From: Cellulophaga sp. F20128
GTDB lineage: Bacteria; Bacteroidota; Bacteroidia; Flavobacteriales; Flavobacteriaceae
DNA length: 64,000 nucleotides
Assembly (NCBI RefSeq): GCF_023015805.1
Contig: NZ_JALKBA010000002.1
Location: forward strand, 124,001-188,000
Direction: 5' to 3'
Of the stretch, positions 27,189 through 36,396 are shown piece after piece (positions within the stretch are counted from its first letter, which is position 1; every line of letters begins with the position of its first letter). The notes below the pieces were generated by a model. That model searched no databases, had not been told where the DNA came from, and was given only the letters and a program-made list of their open reading frames with translations. Made by a program: the position numbers and the translations under genes.

Positions 27189-27847
27189 TACGCAATGCTT
27201 TTTTTAAGGTTTTTAATAGTAGTCGTTGGGTCGTTACTCTTAAAAACAAAACTGCCTGCAACCAGTATATCCGCGCCCGCCTCAACCAAGGCTTTGGCAT
27301 TTTTATCGGTTACTCCACCATCAATCTCTATAAGGGTCTTAGCATTTTTACTAGTAATTAAGGCTTTTAAAGCACTTACCTTAGTATAGGTATTTTCAAT
27401 AAAAGACTGTCCTCCAAAGCCTGGGTTAACACTCATAATACAAACGATATCAATATCGGCAATAATATCTTCTAAGTGGTTTATAGTAGTATGTGGATTC
27501 AAGGCTACACCTGCTTTCATTCCTGCGGCCTTAATTGCTTGTAAGGTTCTGTGCAGGTGCGGACAAGCTTCGTAGTGAACCGTTAAATTAGTGGCTCCTA
27601 AATCAGCAAAGGTATTAATGTAGCGATCGGGGTCTACTATCATTAAATGTACATCTAAGGTTTTGGTGGCGTGTTTAGCAATGTTTTTTAAAACAGGCAT
27701 ACCAAAAGATATATTGGGTACAAAAACGCCATCCATAATATCGATATGATGCCAATCTGCCAAACTAAGGTTCACCATTTCTACATCGCGTTGTAGGTTT
27801 CCAAAATCTGCTGCTAATAATGAAGGTGCTATTTTAGTATTGCTCAT
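27188..27847 (-). CDS. rpe: Ribulose-phosphate 3-epimerase
   Basis: A 219-residue TIM-barrel epimerase of the pentose phosphate pathway interconverting ribulose 5-phosphate and xylulose 5-phosphate. Metal ligands and catalytic residues are in HIDIMDGVFVPN (near residues 33-44), DVHLMI and VNPGFGGQSF, with the second catalytic Asp in IEIDGGV near residue 174. Length and motifs are standard. Confidence 0.95.
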   Translation of the reverse strand: MSNTKIAPSLLAADFGNLQRDVEMVNLSLADWHHIDIMDGVFVPNISFGMPVLKNIAKHATKTLDVHLMIVDPDRYINTFADLGATNLTVHYEACPHLHRTLQAIKAAGMKAGVALNPHTTINHLEDIIADIDIVCIMSVNPGFGGQSFIENTYTKVSALKALITSKNAKTLIEIDGGVTDKNAKALVEAGADILVAGSFVFKSNDPTTTIKNLKKSIA

Positions 27848-27869
27848 TGTTTAGGTGTTGATGTACTTA

Positions 27870-27877
27870 CAAAAGTA
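27870..27877 (-). promoter_or_regulatory. Putative -7 element for rpe-ypdA
   Basis: The minus strand reads TACTTTTG, matching TAnnTTTG, 23 bp upstream of the rpe start codon. Confidence 0.5.
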
Positions 27878-27925
27878 CTAAATTGCTGTGAATAGAAAGT
27901 GGTTACGGAAAGTATATAAAACAGA

Positions 27926-27951
27926 AAAGCCTGTCTATTTAGACAGGCTTT
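27926..27951 (-). terminator. Terminator of the cold-shock gene
   Basis: AAAGCCTGTCT and AGACAGGCTTT form a perfect 11-bp stem with a 4-base loop. On the minus strand it is followed by TTCTGTTTT, and it lies 31 bp after the stop of the cold-shock gene. Confidence 0.85.
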
Positions 27952-27981
27952 AAAATGTAATGTGTTAAATTCTTTATAGTA

Positions 27982-28173
27982 TTAAAGGACTTCAACGTTA
28001 ATTGCATTTGGTCCTTTTTTTCCTTCTTCAACGTCATAACTAACTTTGTCTCCTTCAGCTATTTCGTGAGTTAATCCACTGATGTGAACAAAAACGTCTT
28101 TACTGCCATCGTCTGGAGTGATGAATCCAAAACCTTTAGAGTCGTTAAAAAATTTTACTGTACCGTTACTCAT
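27982..28173 (-). CDS. Cold-shock domain protein (CspA family)
   Basis: A 63-residue single cold-shock domain, an RNA/ssDNA-binding beta-barrel. RNP1 is KGFGFITP near residues 15-22 and RNP2 is VFVHISGL near 31-38. The start is the ATG at 28173-28171; an upstream in-frame start would add a nonconserved stretch. It is transcribed alone, with its own promoter and terminator. Such proteins act as RNA chaperones, constitutively or on temperature downshift. Confidence 0.95.
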   Translation of the reverse strand: MSNGTVKFFNDSKGFGFITPDDGSKDVFVHISGLTHEIAEGDKVSYDVEEGKKGPNAINVEVL

Positions 28174-28195
28174 AATATTATTTTTAATTAAAGTG

Positions 28196-28203
28196 CAAAG
28201 ATA
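28196..28203 (-). promoter_or_regulatory. -7 element of the cold-shock gene
   Basis: The minus strand reads TATCTTTG, a full match to TAnnTTTG, 22 bp upstream of the start codon. Confidence 0.65.
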
Positions 28204-28664
28204 GAATAATATCAATACAATTTAACTTTTTATAAAATAATCATTATATTTTTATGGATTCATTCTTTTCTTTTTCGAATTTTTTAACCAAAGAAAATTA
28301 ATTTGGCTGCCCAATGGGCATATTTACTACAGTTAAAGGATTGATTGTCTGTATATTTAGATTGCACTATTGGTGCAATTACAGTCCGTTATTTATCAAT
28401 TAACAGCTGCTTTTAGGTGGTAATGACAACCAAATTGGTGTTTTGATGAAAAAAAATGGTCTGTTTTGGTCTCGCAGGATCTATTGTGTTTGAATCTTTA
28501 TTTTAGGCCAAACAACTTCGTTAACTGGTTAAATGTAGAATATAGCTTAGATCCAATTTACCCTGGTGTAGAAGGTAGTTTGGGTTTTAAATATTTAGCA
28601 CGATACTATCATTGAGATGGATTGTAGCCGTGTTGAAAAAAGTTGATTTTTGTAGTCTATATCC
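28204..28664. other. Gene-free stretch between cold-shock gene and gltD
   Basis: About 460 bp of AT-rich DNA without a complete gene. Its only coding-like part is the short open segment at 28427-28615, listed separately. No repeats, tRNA or strong hairpin were seen apart from the gltD terminator at its right edge. Confidence 0.6.
28427..28615 (+). pseudogene. Possible gene remnant (C-terminal fragment)
   Basis: An open segment of 62 codons between two stops, with no good start codon, whose second half translates as plausible protein (segments YFRPNNFVNWLNVEYS and LDPIYPGVEGSLGFK, then a stop). The residue composition, rich in Trp, Tyr, Pro and Gly, looks more like a protein tail than random AT-rich DNA. 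No promoter or start is visible. I do not recognise the family; it could equally be chance. Confidence 0.3.
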
Positions 28665-28696
28665 ATAAAAAAGCTGCCAATTAAAAAATTGGCAGC
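28665..28696 (-). terminator. Terminator of gltBD
   Basis: GCTGCCAATT and AATTGGCAGC form a perfect 10-bp stem with an AAAA loop; on the minus strand it is followed by a run of six T. It lies about 37 bp after the gltD stop. Confidence 0.88.
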
Positions 28697-28732
28697 CAAT
28701 AATGTATGTAGAACGCTTGGCGTCCTGTTTAC

Positions 28733-30199
28733 TTATACTCTTGGTAAATCGCCATCACCTTTCAGGGGTAATGTGGAGTTTCCTATGAGGAATTTGTCTA
28801 CATGGTGTGCAGCTTCTCTTCCTTCTGAAATAGCCCAAACAATTAAAGACTGTCCCCTGCGTTGGTCTCCTGCTACAAATACACCGGGTACATTGGTCAT
28901 GTAGTTTTGGATCGATGCTTTAATGTTTGTTCTTGGATCTGATTGTAAACCCAATTGCTCGGCCACCGTCATTTCAGAACCTGTAAAACCCATAGCGAGT
29001 AATGCAAGTTCACATTTCCATTCTTTTTCGGTATTGGGAACTTCCTTTAAGCTAGGTCTTTGTCCAGGTGTCTTAATCCATTCTACTTCAGCAGTAATTA
29101 ATCCTTTTAGGTTGCCGTCTTTATCACCAATAAATTCTTTGGTAGAAATGCTAAAAAAGCGATCGGCTCCTTCTTTGTGTGATGAGCTTGTGCGCAAACG
29201 CATAGGCCAAAATGGCCAAGGCTGATCCTCCGGTCTTTCGGGAGTTGCTTTGCTCATGATTTCAAAATTAGAAACAGAGGTTGCTCCATGCCTAATTGAT
29301 GTGCCAATACAGTCAGATCCTGTATCTCCACCACCAATGACAACAACGTCTTTGTCTGTCGCTTTTAGTTCCTCGCCAAGATCCGTAATTCCATCAACAC
29401 GTTTGTTATTTTGCTTAAGAAAATCCATTGCTTGTACCACTCCTTTTAAATCGGCTCCCTTAATTGGTAGGTTTCTACGCACGGTTGCTCCACCAGAAAG
29501 TACTATGGCATCAAAGTCTTCCTTTAGTTTGTCTGCCTTGATATCGACACCTATATGCGTGTTAGTTTTAAATACAATGCCTTCTTCTTCCAAGACTTTA
29601 ACCCTACGATCGATAATATTTTTTTCCAATTTAAAATCTGGAATGCCATAACGCAATAATCCGCCTACTTTTGCATCGCGCTCAAAAACAGTAACCAAAT
29701 GTCCTGCTCTATTTAGTTGTTGGGCTGTTGCTAATCCTGCCGGACCAGAGCCTACTACTGCAACTTTTTTTCCTGTTCTTGTTTTTGGAGGTTGTGCCAC
29801 AACCCATCCTTTAGAAAAAGCAGTTTCTACAATATTTTTTTCAATATTTTCAATAGAAACCGGGTCTTCGTTAATTCCTAGTACACAGGCTTCTTCACAA
29901 GGCGCCGGGCATAACCTTCCTGTAAATTCAGGAAAATTATTGGTGGAATGTAATATGTCTGCTGCTTTTTCCCATTTTCCTTTGTAGACAGCGTCATTAA
30001 AATCGGGAATTAAATTGCCTAACGGGCATCCGCTATGACAAAAGGGAACGCCACAATCCATACAACGTGCTCCTTGATTTTTTAATTCAGTTTCTTTTAA
30101 TGGCTGTGTAAATTCTTTATAATTTTTTATGCGCTCTTCAACAGGAGCGTAGTCTTCTATTTTTCTATCGAATTCCAAAAATCCAGTTATCTTTCCCAT
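28733..30199 (-). CDS. gltD: Glutamate synthase small subunit GltD
   Basis: A 488-residue FAD- and Fe-S-containing NADPH oxidoreductase that supplies electrons to GltB for converting glutamine and 2-oxoglutarate to two glutamates. The N-terminal cysteine clusters CMDCGVPFCHSGCP near residues 46-59 and CPAPCEEAC near 95-103 bind [4Fe-4S] centres. The FAD motif VAVVGSGPAGLA is near residue 145, and a second dinucleotide motif VVVIGGGDTGSDC follows. It sits nine bases after gltB in one operon. Confidence 0.95.
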   Translation of the reverse strand: MGKITGFLEFDRKIEDYAPVEERIKNYKEFTQPLKETELKNQGARCMDCGVPFCHSGCPLGNLIPDFNDAVYKGKWEKAADILHSTNNFPEFTGRLCPAPCEEACVLGINEDPVSIENIEKNIVETAFSKGWVVAQPPKTRTGKKVAVVGSGPAGLATAQQLNRAGHLVTVFERDAKVGGLLRYGIPDFKLEKNIIDRRVKVLEEEGIVFKTNTHIGVDIKADKLKEDFDAIVLSGGATVRRNLPIKGADLKGVVQAMDFLKQNNKRVDGITDLGEELKATDKDVVVIGGGDTGSDCIGTSIRHGATSVSNFEIMSKATPERPEDQPWPFWPMRLRTSSSHKEGADRFFSISTKEFIGDKDGNLKGLITAEVEWIKTPGQRPSLKEVPNTEKEWKCELALLAMGFTGSEMTVAEQLGLQSDPRTNIKASIQNYMTNVPGVFVAGDQRRGQSLIVWAISEGREAAHHVDKFLIGNSTLPLKGDGDLPRV

Positions 30200-30208
30200 A
30201 GTATCGAT

Positions 30209-33200
30209 TTATATAATGCTAGCTTTTTCTTCTTCTAATCTTAATAATGCTTGTCTGTATTCTTCAGGGAATACTTTAACGAATTTAGGTAAGCAATCTT
30301 CCCAGTCTTCCAGTATTTGTTGTGCTAAAGGACTCATCGTATGGTTGTAGTGACTTTCAATTAAGTCTTTTAGTTCAGCAATATCCTTTGCTTCATTAAC
30401 AGGCAATAAATTTAAAGCCTCTTTGTTGCAGTTTTTTTCAAAGGTTTTATTCTTGTCATAAACATAGGCAATACCACCACTCATTCCTGCACCAAAATTC
30501 CGGCCTACTTCGCCTAAGATCACAGCAATACCTCCAGTCATGTATTCACAACCGTGATCCCCAATACCTTCTACAACGGTTTTTGCGCCAGAGTTACGAA
30601 CACAAAAACGCTCACCAGCCTTTCCATTAATATACGCTCTACCTGCAGTAGCACCATATAAAGTTACGTTACCAGTGATAACATTGTCTTCCGGAACTAT
30701 AGTAGCTCCTTCTGGTACTTTAATAACTAGTTTAGCTCCAGAAAGTCCTTTTCCTAAATAGTCATTCGTGTTTCCGTTTACAGTCAAAGTTAATCCTCTA
30801 GTGGCAAATGCACCAAAACTTTGTCCGGCCGATCCTGTAAAGTTTAATCGTAGGGTGTTAATAGGCAATCCTTTTGCACCATAGGTTTTAGAAATTTCAT
30901 TACTTATAATGGCGCCTATAGCTCTATCTGTATTGCAAATAGGGTAATCCAAGGTTAATTTCTCTTTTCTAAATAATGACGGATTAGCTTTCTCTATAAT
31001 TTTAAACTCTATAGACTTACTAATGTCATGTTGTTGCTTTTCTGTATTGTATAATTTAGTCCCAAAAGGTACTTTTATCTGATGTAAAATAGGGGTTAAA
31101 TCTATCCCGTCTGCCTTGTAGTGCTCTATGGCTTTGTTTCTGTCTAGTTTTTGAACCTGTCCAACCATTTCATTGATGGTTCTAAAACCTAATTGTGCCA
31201 TAATTTCACGTAGTTCCTGGGCTATAAAATACATGTAGTTTACAACGTGCTCTGGTTTCCCTTTAAACTTCTTACGCAGTTCTGGATTCTGAGTAGCTAT
31301 ACCAACAGGGCATGTATTTAAATGACAAACACGCATCATAATACAACCGGAAGCGACAAGTGGTGCGGTTGCGAAACCAAATTCTTCGGCACCTAATAAA
31401 CAAGCAATAGCAACATCACGTCCTGTTTTTAACTGTCCGTCACATTCTACAACAACTCTGTTCCTTAAGTCGTTCATAACCAAGGTTTGTTGGGCTTCAG
31501 CAATTCCTAGTTCCCAAGGTAAACCAGCGTGTTTTAATGAGGTTAGGGGAGATGCTCCGGTTCCACCATCGTGACCAGAAATTAAAATTACATCTGCTTT
31601 TGCTTTTGCAACACCCGCTGCAACGGTACCAACTCCTATTTCAGACACTAATTTTACGTTTATTCTAGCTTTTCTATTAGCCGACTTTAGATCGTAAATT
31701 AATTGTGATAAATCTTCAATAGAATAAATATCGTGATGTGGTGGTGGTGAAATTAAACCTACATAAGGGGTAGAATTTCTTGTTTTTGCTATGGAAGGAT
31801 TAACCTTTGGTCCAGGCAATTGTCCGCCTTCACCCGGTTTGGCACCTTGAGCCATTTTTATTTGTATTTCCTTAGCGCTTGTTAGGTAATTTGAGGTAAC
31901 ACCAAACCTACCGGAGGCAACTTGCTTTATAGCACTATTTCTCCAATCGCCAGTTTCGTTTTTATAAAAACGTTCTGCGTCTTCCCCACCTTCTCCAGAA
32001 TTGCTTTTTCCACCAATTCGGTTCATTGCGATAGCTAAATTCTCATGCGCTTCTTTACTAATAGAGCCATAAGACATGGCACCTGTTTTAAAACGCTTTA
32101 CAATATCGGTCCAAGGCTCTACTTCATCAATAGGAATTGGATCAAAATTAGAGAATTCAAATAAACCTCTTATGGTCATTAAATTCTTAGACTGTTCATT
32201 TATTAAGCTAGAGTACTCCTTATAGGTGTCTGGTTCATTATTACGAACAGATTTTTGAAGTTTAGCAATAGTCTCTGGGTTAAAAAGATGTTTTTCACCA
32301 TCTCTTCTCCATCTGTAGGCACCACCCATCTCCAATTCTAAATTGGCTGCAACTTCTTTTTTGTTGAAGGTTTTAAGATGCCTTTTGGCTATTTCTTTTT
32401 CAATTTGGTACAAGCCAATACCTTGTATTCTTGTGGGTGTGTTCGGGAAATACTTCTCTACTACCTTGGTGTTTATTCCAACACATTCAAACAATTGAGA
32501 TCCTCTGTACGAATTTAAGGTAGAGATCCCGATCTTGTTCATAACTTTTAACACCCCTTTGCCTATAGCTTTGTTGTAGTTTTTAATTGCTTCCTCTTGG
32601 GTGAACTCTGTGATATCGTGTTCTTCAATTTGTTCGGCAATTATTTCATTTACGAGGTATGGGTTTACGGCACTTGCACCATATCCAAATAACAAGGCAA
32701 AATGATGTACTTCTCTAGGTTCTGCAGATTCTACAATGATACTGAGTTTAGAACGCTTTCCTAATTTTTGAAGTCCACTGTTTACAAAAGAAAGAGCTAA
32801 TAAAGCTGGGATTGGTGCTCTATCTTTGTTTGCTCCTCTATCCGATAGGATGATGATATTGGTATCGTCATCTATAGCTTTGCAAGCCTGATCCAGAAGA
32901 GATGCCAAGGCTTCTTCCAAGGCATTGTGTCCACGTGATATATTGTATAAGATCTCTAAGGACCTTACTTTGTAATCTGGGCTAACATCGTAATTTTTTA
33001 TCTTATCCAAATCTTCCTTGGAAATCACAGGGTTTTGAATTTTTAATTTGCGACAGTGCAATTCAGTGAAATCGAAAATATTATAGTCACTACCTAAGGT
33101 AAGGCTAATATCTGTAATTAATTCTTCTCGTATACCATCCAAAGGCGGATTGGTTACTTGCGCAAATAACTGCTTAAAATAGTTGTATAGTAATTGTGGT

Positions 33201-34717
33201 TTTTCAGATAATACAGCAATTGGGGTATCAGATCCCATAGAGCCAATTGGCTCTTTTGCCGTTTTCCCCATAGGTAAGATAATTGTATTGATATCTTCTA
33301 AGGTGTATCCAAAAAGAGATTTTCTTTTTTCTAATGATTCTTCTCCTAAGAACAAAGGACAATCATTATAAGGAATGTCTTTTAAGTGAACCAGGTTGTT
33401 TTTTAACCATTCTTCATACGGACGAAGTTGTGCAATTTCTTCTTTAATTTCTTCATCATTGATGATTCTACCTTCTTCCATATTCACCAAGAACATTTTT
33501 CCAGGCTCTAAACGACCATGGAATTGAATGTTTTCTGGTTTAATATCTACAACTCCCGTTTCGGAAGACATAATAACATAACCGTCTTTGGTAACCGTGT
33601 ACCTAGAAGGACGTAAACCGTTTCTGTCCAATACGGCGCCAATGTAGTTTCCGTCTGTAAACGGAACTGAAGCAGGACCATCCCAAGGTTCTACCATACA
33701 AGAGTTGTATTCGTAGAAAGCCTTTTTTGAAGGAGACATGTCTGGGTTTTTCTCCCAAGCTTCTGGAACCAACATCATCATAACTTCGGGTAAAGAACGG
33801 CCAGTCATTAATAACAATTCTACTACCATATCCATGGTAGCCGAATCAGACTTTCCTGGTAATATAATTGGTAATATGTTCTTTATTTCATCGCCAAACA
33901 AATCGCTCTTTAATAACTCTTCTCGCGAGCGCATTCTAGATACATTTCCACGTAGTGTATTTATTTCTCCATTGTGGCACATGTATCTAAATGGTTGTGC
34001 TAAATCCCATGTTGGGAAGGTATTGGTAGAGAATCTTTGGTGTACTAATGCCAAACGTGTCACAACTCTAGGGTCCATTAAGTCTTTAAAGTAAAACTTA
34101 ATGTCTTGCGGCATTAAAAGGCCTTTAAAAATAATGATTTTGGTTGATAAACTAGGAACATAGAAAAATTCACTTTCCGACAGTTTGGAGCTTAAAATAG
34201 TATGTTCTGTAACTTTTCTTGCAATGTATAGTTTCAGGTTAAAGCTAAAATAATCTTGCGAAGAATTTTCTTTCCCTATAAATAATTGTTTTACATAAGG
34301 TTCTGTTTCCATAGCGATACGCCCGGGAACTGTTTTGTTTACTGGAGCATCTCTCCATCCAATAAGCTTTAAACCTTGTTTTTTTATGTTTTCTTCAAAT
34401 GCAGCAATGCAAAAATTTCGTTGATTCTCTTTTTGAGGTAAGAATACATTGGCAACAGCATATTCTCCTGGTTCGGGTAATTTAAAACTACAAACTTCTG
34501 TAAAATAAGCGTGTGGAATATCTATTAAAATACCAGCGCCATCCCCTGTTTTTCCATCGGAACTAACCGCGCCACGGTGTTCTAATTTGTCTAATATCTC
34601 TAATGCTTTATGTATAATGTCATTAGATTTTTCACCTTTTAGACTACAGATAAATCCAGCTCCACAATTGTCATGTTCAAATTCTGGAAGGTATAACCCT
34701 TGTTTTTTCAGCTTCAT
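30209..34717 (-). CDS. gltB: Glutamate synthase large subunit GltB
   Basis: A 1502-residue protein. The N-terminal class-II glutamine amidotransferase domain uses the Cys in HDNCGAGF, at residue 18 from the chosen ATG (34717-34715) and normally exposed by propeptide cleavage. The central and FMN-binding synthase domains follow, with the GEGGEDAERF and PGEGGQLPGPKV segments and the [3Fe-4S] cysteines around CIMMRVCHLNTCPVG, then the C-terminal beta-helix GXGXG domain. An in-frame GTG at 34747 would add ten residues; neither start has a clear ribosome binding site. It forms the GOGAT complex with GltD. Confidence 0.93.
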   Translation of the reverse strand: MKLKKQGLYLPEFEHDNCGAGFICSLKGEKSNDIIHKALEILDKLEHRGAVSSDGKTGDGAGILIDIPHAYFTEVCSFKLPEPGEYAVANVFLPQKENQRNFCIAAFEENIKKQGLKLIGWRDAPVNKTVPGRIAMETEPYVKQLFIGKENSSQDYFSFNLKLYIARKVTEHTILSSKLSESEFFYVPSLSTKIIIFKGLLMPQDIKFYFKDLMDPRVVTRLALVHQRFSTNTFPTWDLAQPFRYMCHNGEINTLRGNVSRMRSREELLKSDLFGDEIKNILPIILPGKSDSATMDMVVELLLMTGRSLPEVMMMLVPEAWEKNPDMSPSKKAFYEYNSCMVEPWDGPASVPFTDGNYIGAVLDRNGLRPSRYTVTKDGYVIMSSETGVVDIKPENIQFHGRLEPGKMFLVNMEEGRIINDEEIKEEIAQLRPYEEWLKNNLVHLKDIPYNDCPLFLGEESLEKRKSLFGYTLEDINTIILPMGKTAKEPIGSMGSDTPIAVLSEKPQLLYNYFKQLFAQVTNPPLDGIREELITDISLTLGSDYNIFDFTELHCRKLKIQNPVISKEDLDKIKNYDVSPDYKVRSLEILYNISRGHNALEEALASLLDQACKAIDDDTNIIILSDRGANKDRAPIPALLALSFVNSGLQKLGKRSKLSIIVESAEPREVHHFALLFGYGASAVNPYLVNEIIAEQIEEHDITEFTQEEAIKNYNKAIGKGVLKVMNKIGISTLNSYRGSQLFECVGINTKVVEKYFPNTPTRIQGIGLYQIEKEIAKRHLKTFNKKEVAANLELEMGGAYRWRRDGEKHLFNPETIAKLQKSVRNNEPDTYKEYSSLINEQSKNLMTIRGLFEFSNFDPIPIDEVEPWTDIVKRFKTGAMSYGSISKEAHENLAIAMNRIGGKSNSGEGGEDAERFYKNETGDWRNSAIKQVASGRFGVTSNYLTSAKEIQIKMAQGAKPGEGGQLPGPKVNPSIAKTRNSTPYVGLISPPPHHDIYSIEDLSQLIYDLKSANRKARINVKLVSEIGVGTVAAGVAKAKADVILISGHDGGTGASPLTSLKHAGLPWELGIAEAQQTLVMNDLRNRVVVECDGQLKTGRDVAIACLLGAEEFGFATAPLVASGCIMMRVCHLNTCPVGIATQNPELRKKFKGKPEHVVNYMYFIAQELREIMAQLGFRTINEMVGQVQKLDRNKAIEHYKADGIDLTPILHQIKVPFGTKLYNTEKQQHDISKSIEFKIIEKANPSLFRKEKLTLDYPICNTDRAIGAIISNEISKTYGAKGLPINTLRLNFTGSAGQSFGAFATRGLTLTVNGNTNDYLGKGLSGAKLVIKVPEGATIVPEDNVITGNVTLYGATAGRAYINGKAGERFCVRNSGAKTVVEGIGDHGCEYMTGGIAVILGEVGRNFGAGMSGGIAYVYDKNKTFEKNCNKEALNLLPVNEAKDIAELKDLIESHYNHTMSPLAQQILEDWEDCLPKFVKVFPEEYRQALLRLEEEKASII

Positions 34718-34891
34718 ATAATTGTCGTATTTCTTCAAATATACCACAAATGCTAAATTATGTTTAACACTAAGAGGTTAATCCAATAAAAAATTCATCA
34801 TTTGTGATAAAATTGCCGGAATACATTAAATATTATATTTTTTGTCTAGCTAAATTATGATTTTGATAATGATGTTTTGGTAAAAAAAACG

Positions 34892-34926
34892 AAAAGAGGC
34901 TACCTATTATTTAAGTAGCCTCTTTT
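34892..34926 (-). terminator. Terminator of the acyl-CoA dehydrogenase gene
   Basis: AAAAGAGGCTAC (34892-34903) and GTAGCCTCTTTT (34915-34926) pair over 12 bp; on the minus strand the stem is followed by CGTTTTTTTT. It lies 27 bp after the stop. Confidence 0.88.
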
Positions 34927-34952
34927 TAAGTAGTAAATGATGTCTATAATTG

Positions 34953-36095
34953 CTAATCTCTTAATATGCTCCTGGAAATTACAATTTTTTGAATTTCAGA
35001 GGTGCCTTCATAAATTTGGGTAATTTTTGCATCCCTCATCAGGCGTTCTACATGGTAGTCTTTAACAAAACCATTGCCTCCATGTACTTGTACTGCTTCC
35101 ACAGAAACATCCATAGCTACTTTAGATGCATATAATTTTGCCATTGCGCCAGATAAATCATAGTTTTCATGGTTGTCCTTGTCCATGGCCGCTTTGTAAA
35201 CTAACATTCGAGCGGCAGCTATAGAGGTGTGCATGTCTGCGAGTTTAAATGCAATGGCTTGATGGTTGCAGATTTCTGTGCCAAAAGATTTTCTCTGTTT
35301 GGAATAATCTCTGGCCATATCATAAGCCCCGGCAGCGATACCCAATGCTTGTGCGGCAATACCAATTCTGCCACCTGCTAGTGTTTTCATAGCGAATTTA
35401 AATCCGAAGCCATCTTCGCCAATTCTATTTTCTTTAGGGACTTTAACGTCGTTAAAAATCAAAGAGTGTGTATCACTTCCTCGTATGCCTAATTTATTTT
35501 CTTTAGGGCCAATTTCAAAACCTTCAGCATCTTTTTCAACAATGAGCGCATTAATGCCTTTGTGTCCTTTTTCAATGTCTGTTTGGGCAATTACAAGGTA
35601 AATTTCTGCCGAACTACCATTAGTAATCCAATTTTTGGTGCCATTTAAGATATAGTGATCTCCCTTGTCTAGGGCTGTTGTTTTTTGAGAGGTAGCATCG
35701 CTACCAGCTTCTGGTTCAGAAAGGCAAAAAGCCCCGATACAATCTCCTGTAGCCAAGCGTGTTAAATATTTTTGTTTTTGTGCTTCGCTACCATAGGTTT
35801 CTAGACCCCAACAAACCAATGAATTATTTACAGAAACAATAACAGAGCAAGATGCGTCTACCTTAGACAATTCTTCCATTACCAAAACATAGGATAATGT
35901 GTCTAGGCCACTGCCGCCGTATTTTGGGTCTACCATCATTCCTAAAAAGCCCAGCTCTGCCATTTTTTTAACTTCATCTTTCGGAAATCTTTGAGCGTCA
36001 TCCCTTTCAATTACACCGGGTAAAAGTTCGTTTTGAGCAAAATCTCTTGCCGCTTGTTGAATCATTAACTGTTCTTCTGTTAATTTAAAGTCCAT
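34953..36095 (-). CDS. Acyl-CoA dehydrogenase
   Basis: A 380-residue FAD enzyme introducing a double bond into acyl-CoA thioesters. The ACAD signature segments are present: GAFCLSEPEAGSDA near residues 123-136, KNWITNG near 157-163, QRKSFG near 265-270 and RLMRDAKITQIYEGTSEIQ near 349-367. The catalytic base is probably the Glu of YEGTSE near residue 363. Length and motifs fit the short-chain/branched-chain group, but the chain-length preference cannot be read from sequence. It has its own promoter and terminator. Confidence 0.93.
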   Translation of the reverse strand: MDFKLTEEQLMIQQAARDFAQNELLPGVIERDDAQRFPKDEVKKMAELGFLGMMVDPKYGGSGLDTLSYVLVMEELSKVDASCSVIVSVNNSLVCWGLETYGSEAQKQKYLTRLATGDCIGAFCLSEPEAGSDATSQKTTALDKGDHYILNGTKNWITNGSSAEIYLVIAQTDIEKGHKGINALIVEKDAEGFEIGPKENKLGIRGSDTHSLIFNDVKVPKENRIGEDGFGFKFAMKTLAGGRIGIAAQALGIAAGAYDMARDYSKQRKSFGTEICNHQAIAFKLADMHTSIAAARMLVYKAAMDKDNHENYDLSGAMAKLYASKVAMDVSVEAVQVHGGNGFVKDYHVERLMRDAKITQIYEGTSEIQKIVISRSILRD

Positions 36096-36124
36096 TTTAT
36101 TGAGATAATGTTAATTATAAGTTG

Positions 36125-36132
36125 CAAATATA
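36125..36132 (-). promoter_or_regulatory. Putative -7 element for the acyl-CoA dehydrogenase
   Basis: The minus strand reads TATATTTG, matching TAnnTTTG, 30 bp upstream of the start codon. Confidence 0.55.
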
Positions 36133-36261
36133 CGTTTATATTGTGAAATATATAATGTAGTATTCTGGATGTATTCTACATGTAAAATGATGTGAAAGTA
36201 AATTTAAATAAATATTTAACATTCTGTGGGTGTTAAATCTTAAAAAACACAGCAATATTTT

Positions 36262-36269
36262 TATATTTG
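36262..36269 (+). promoter_or_regulatory. Putative -7 element for the amino-acid dehydrogenase
   Basis: TATATTTG matches TAnnTTTG and lies about 128 bp before the chosen ATG at 36397, leaving a leader of roughly 120 bases. The 301-bp divergent gap 36096-36396 holds nothing else I can identify. Confidence 0.45.
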
Positions 36270-36396
36270 TTGGAGATTAGATTTTAAAATCGATTTAATA
36301 CTAAAATTATGAGGCAGCATTAGCTCCTATAGGGAGATTGTTTTACAATACGAATTAGGAGTGCCTAACAAAAATCACATAATTTTTATTATTTCA

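Noticed and set aside
29250-29651. Antisense open frame of 133 codons opposite gltD
   Set aside because: Ser/Pro-rich shadow typical of the complement of a conserved gene.
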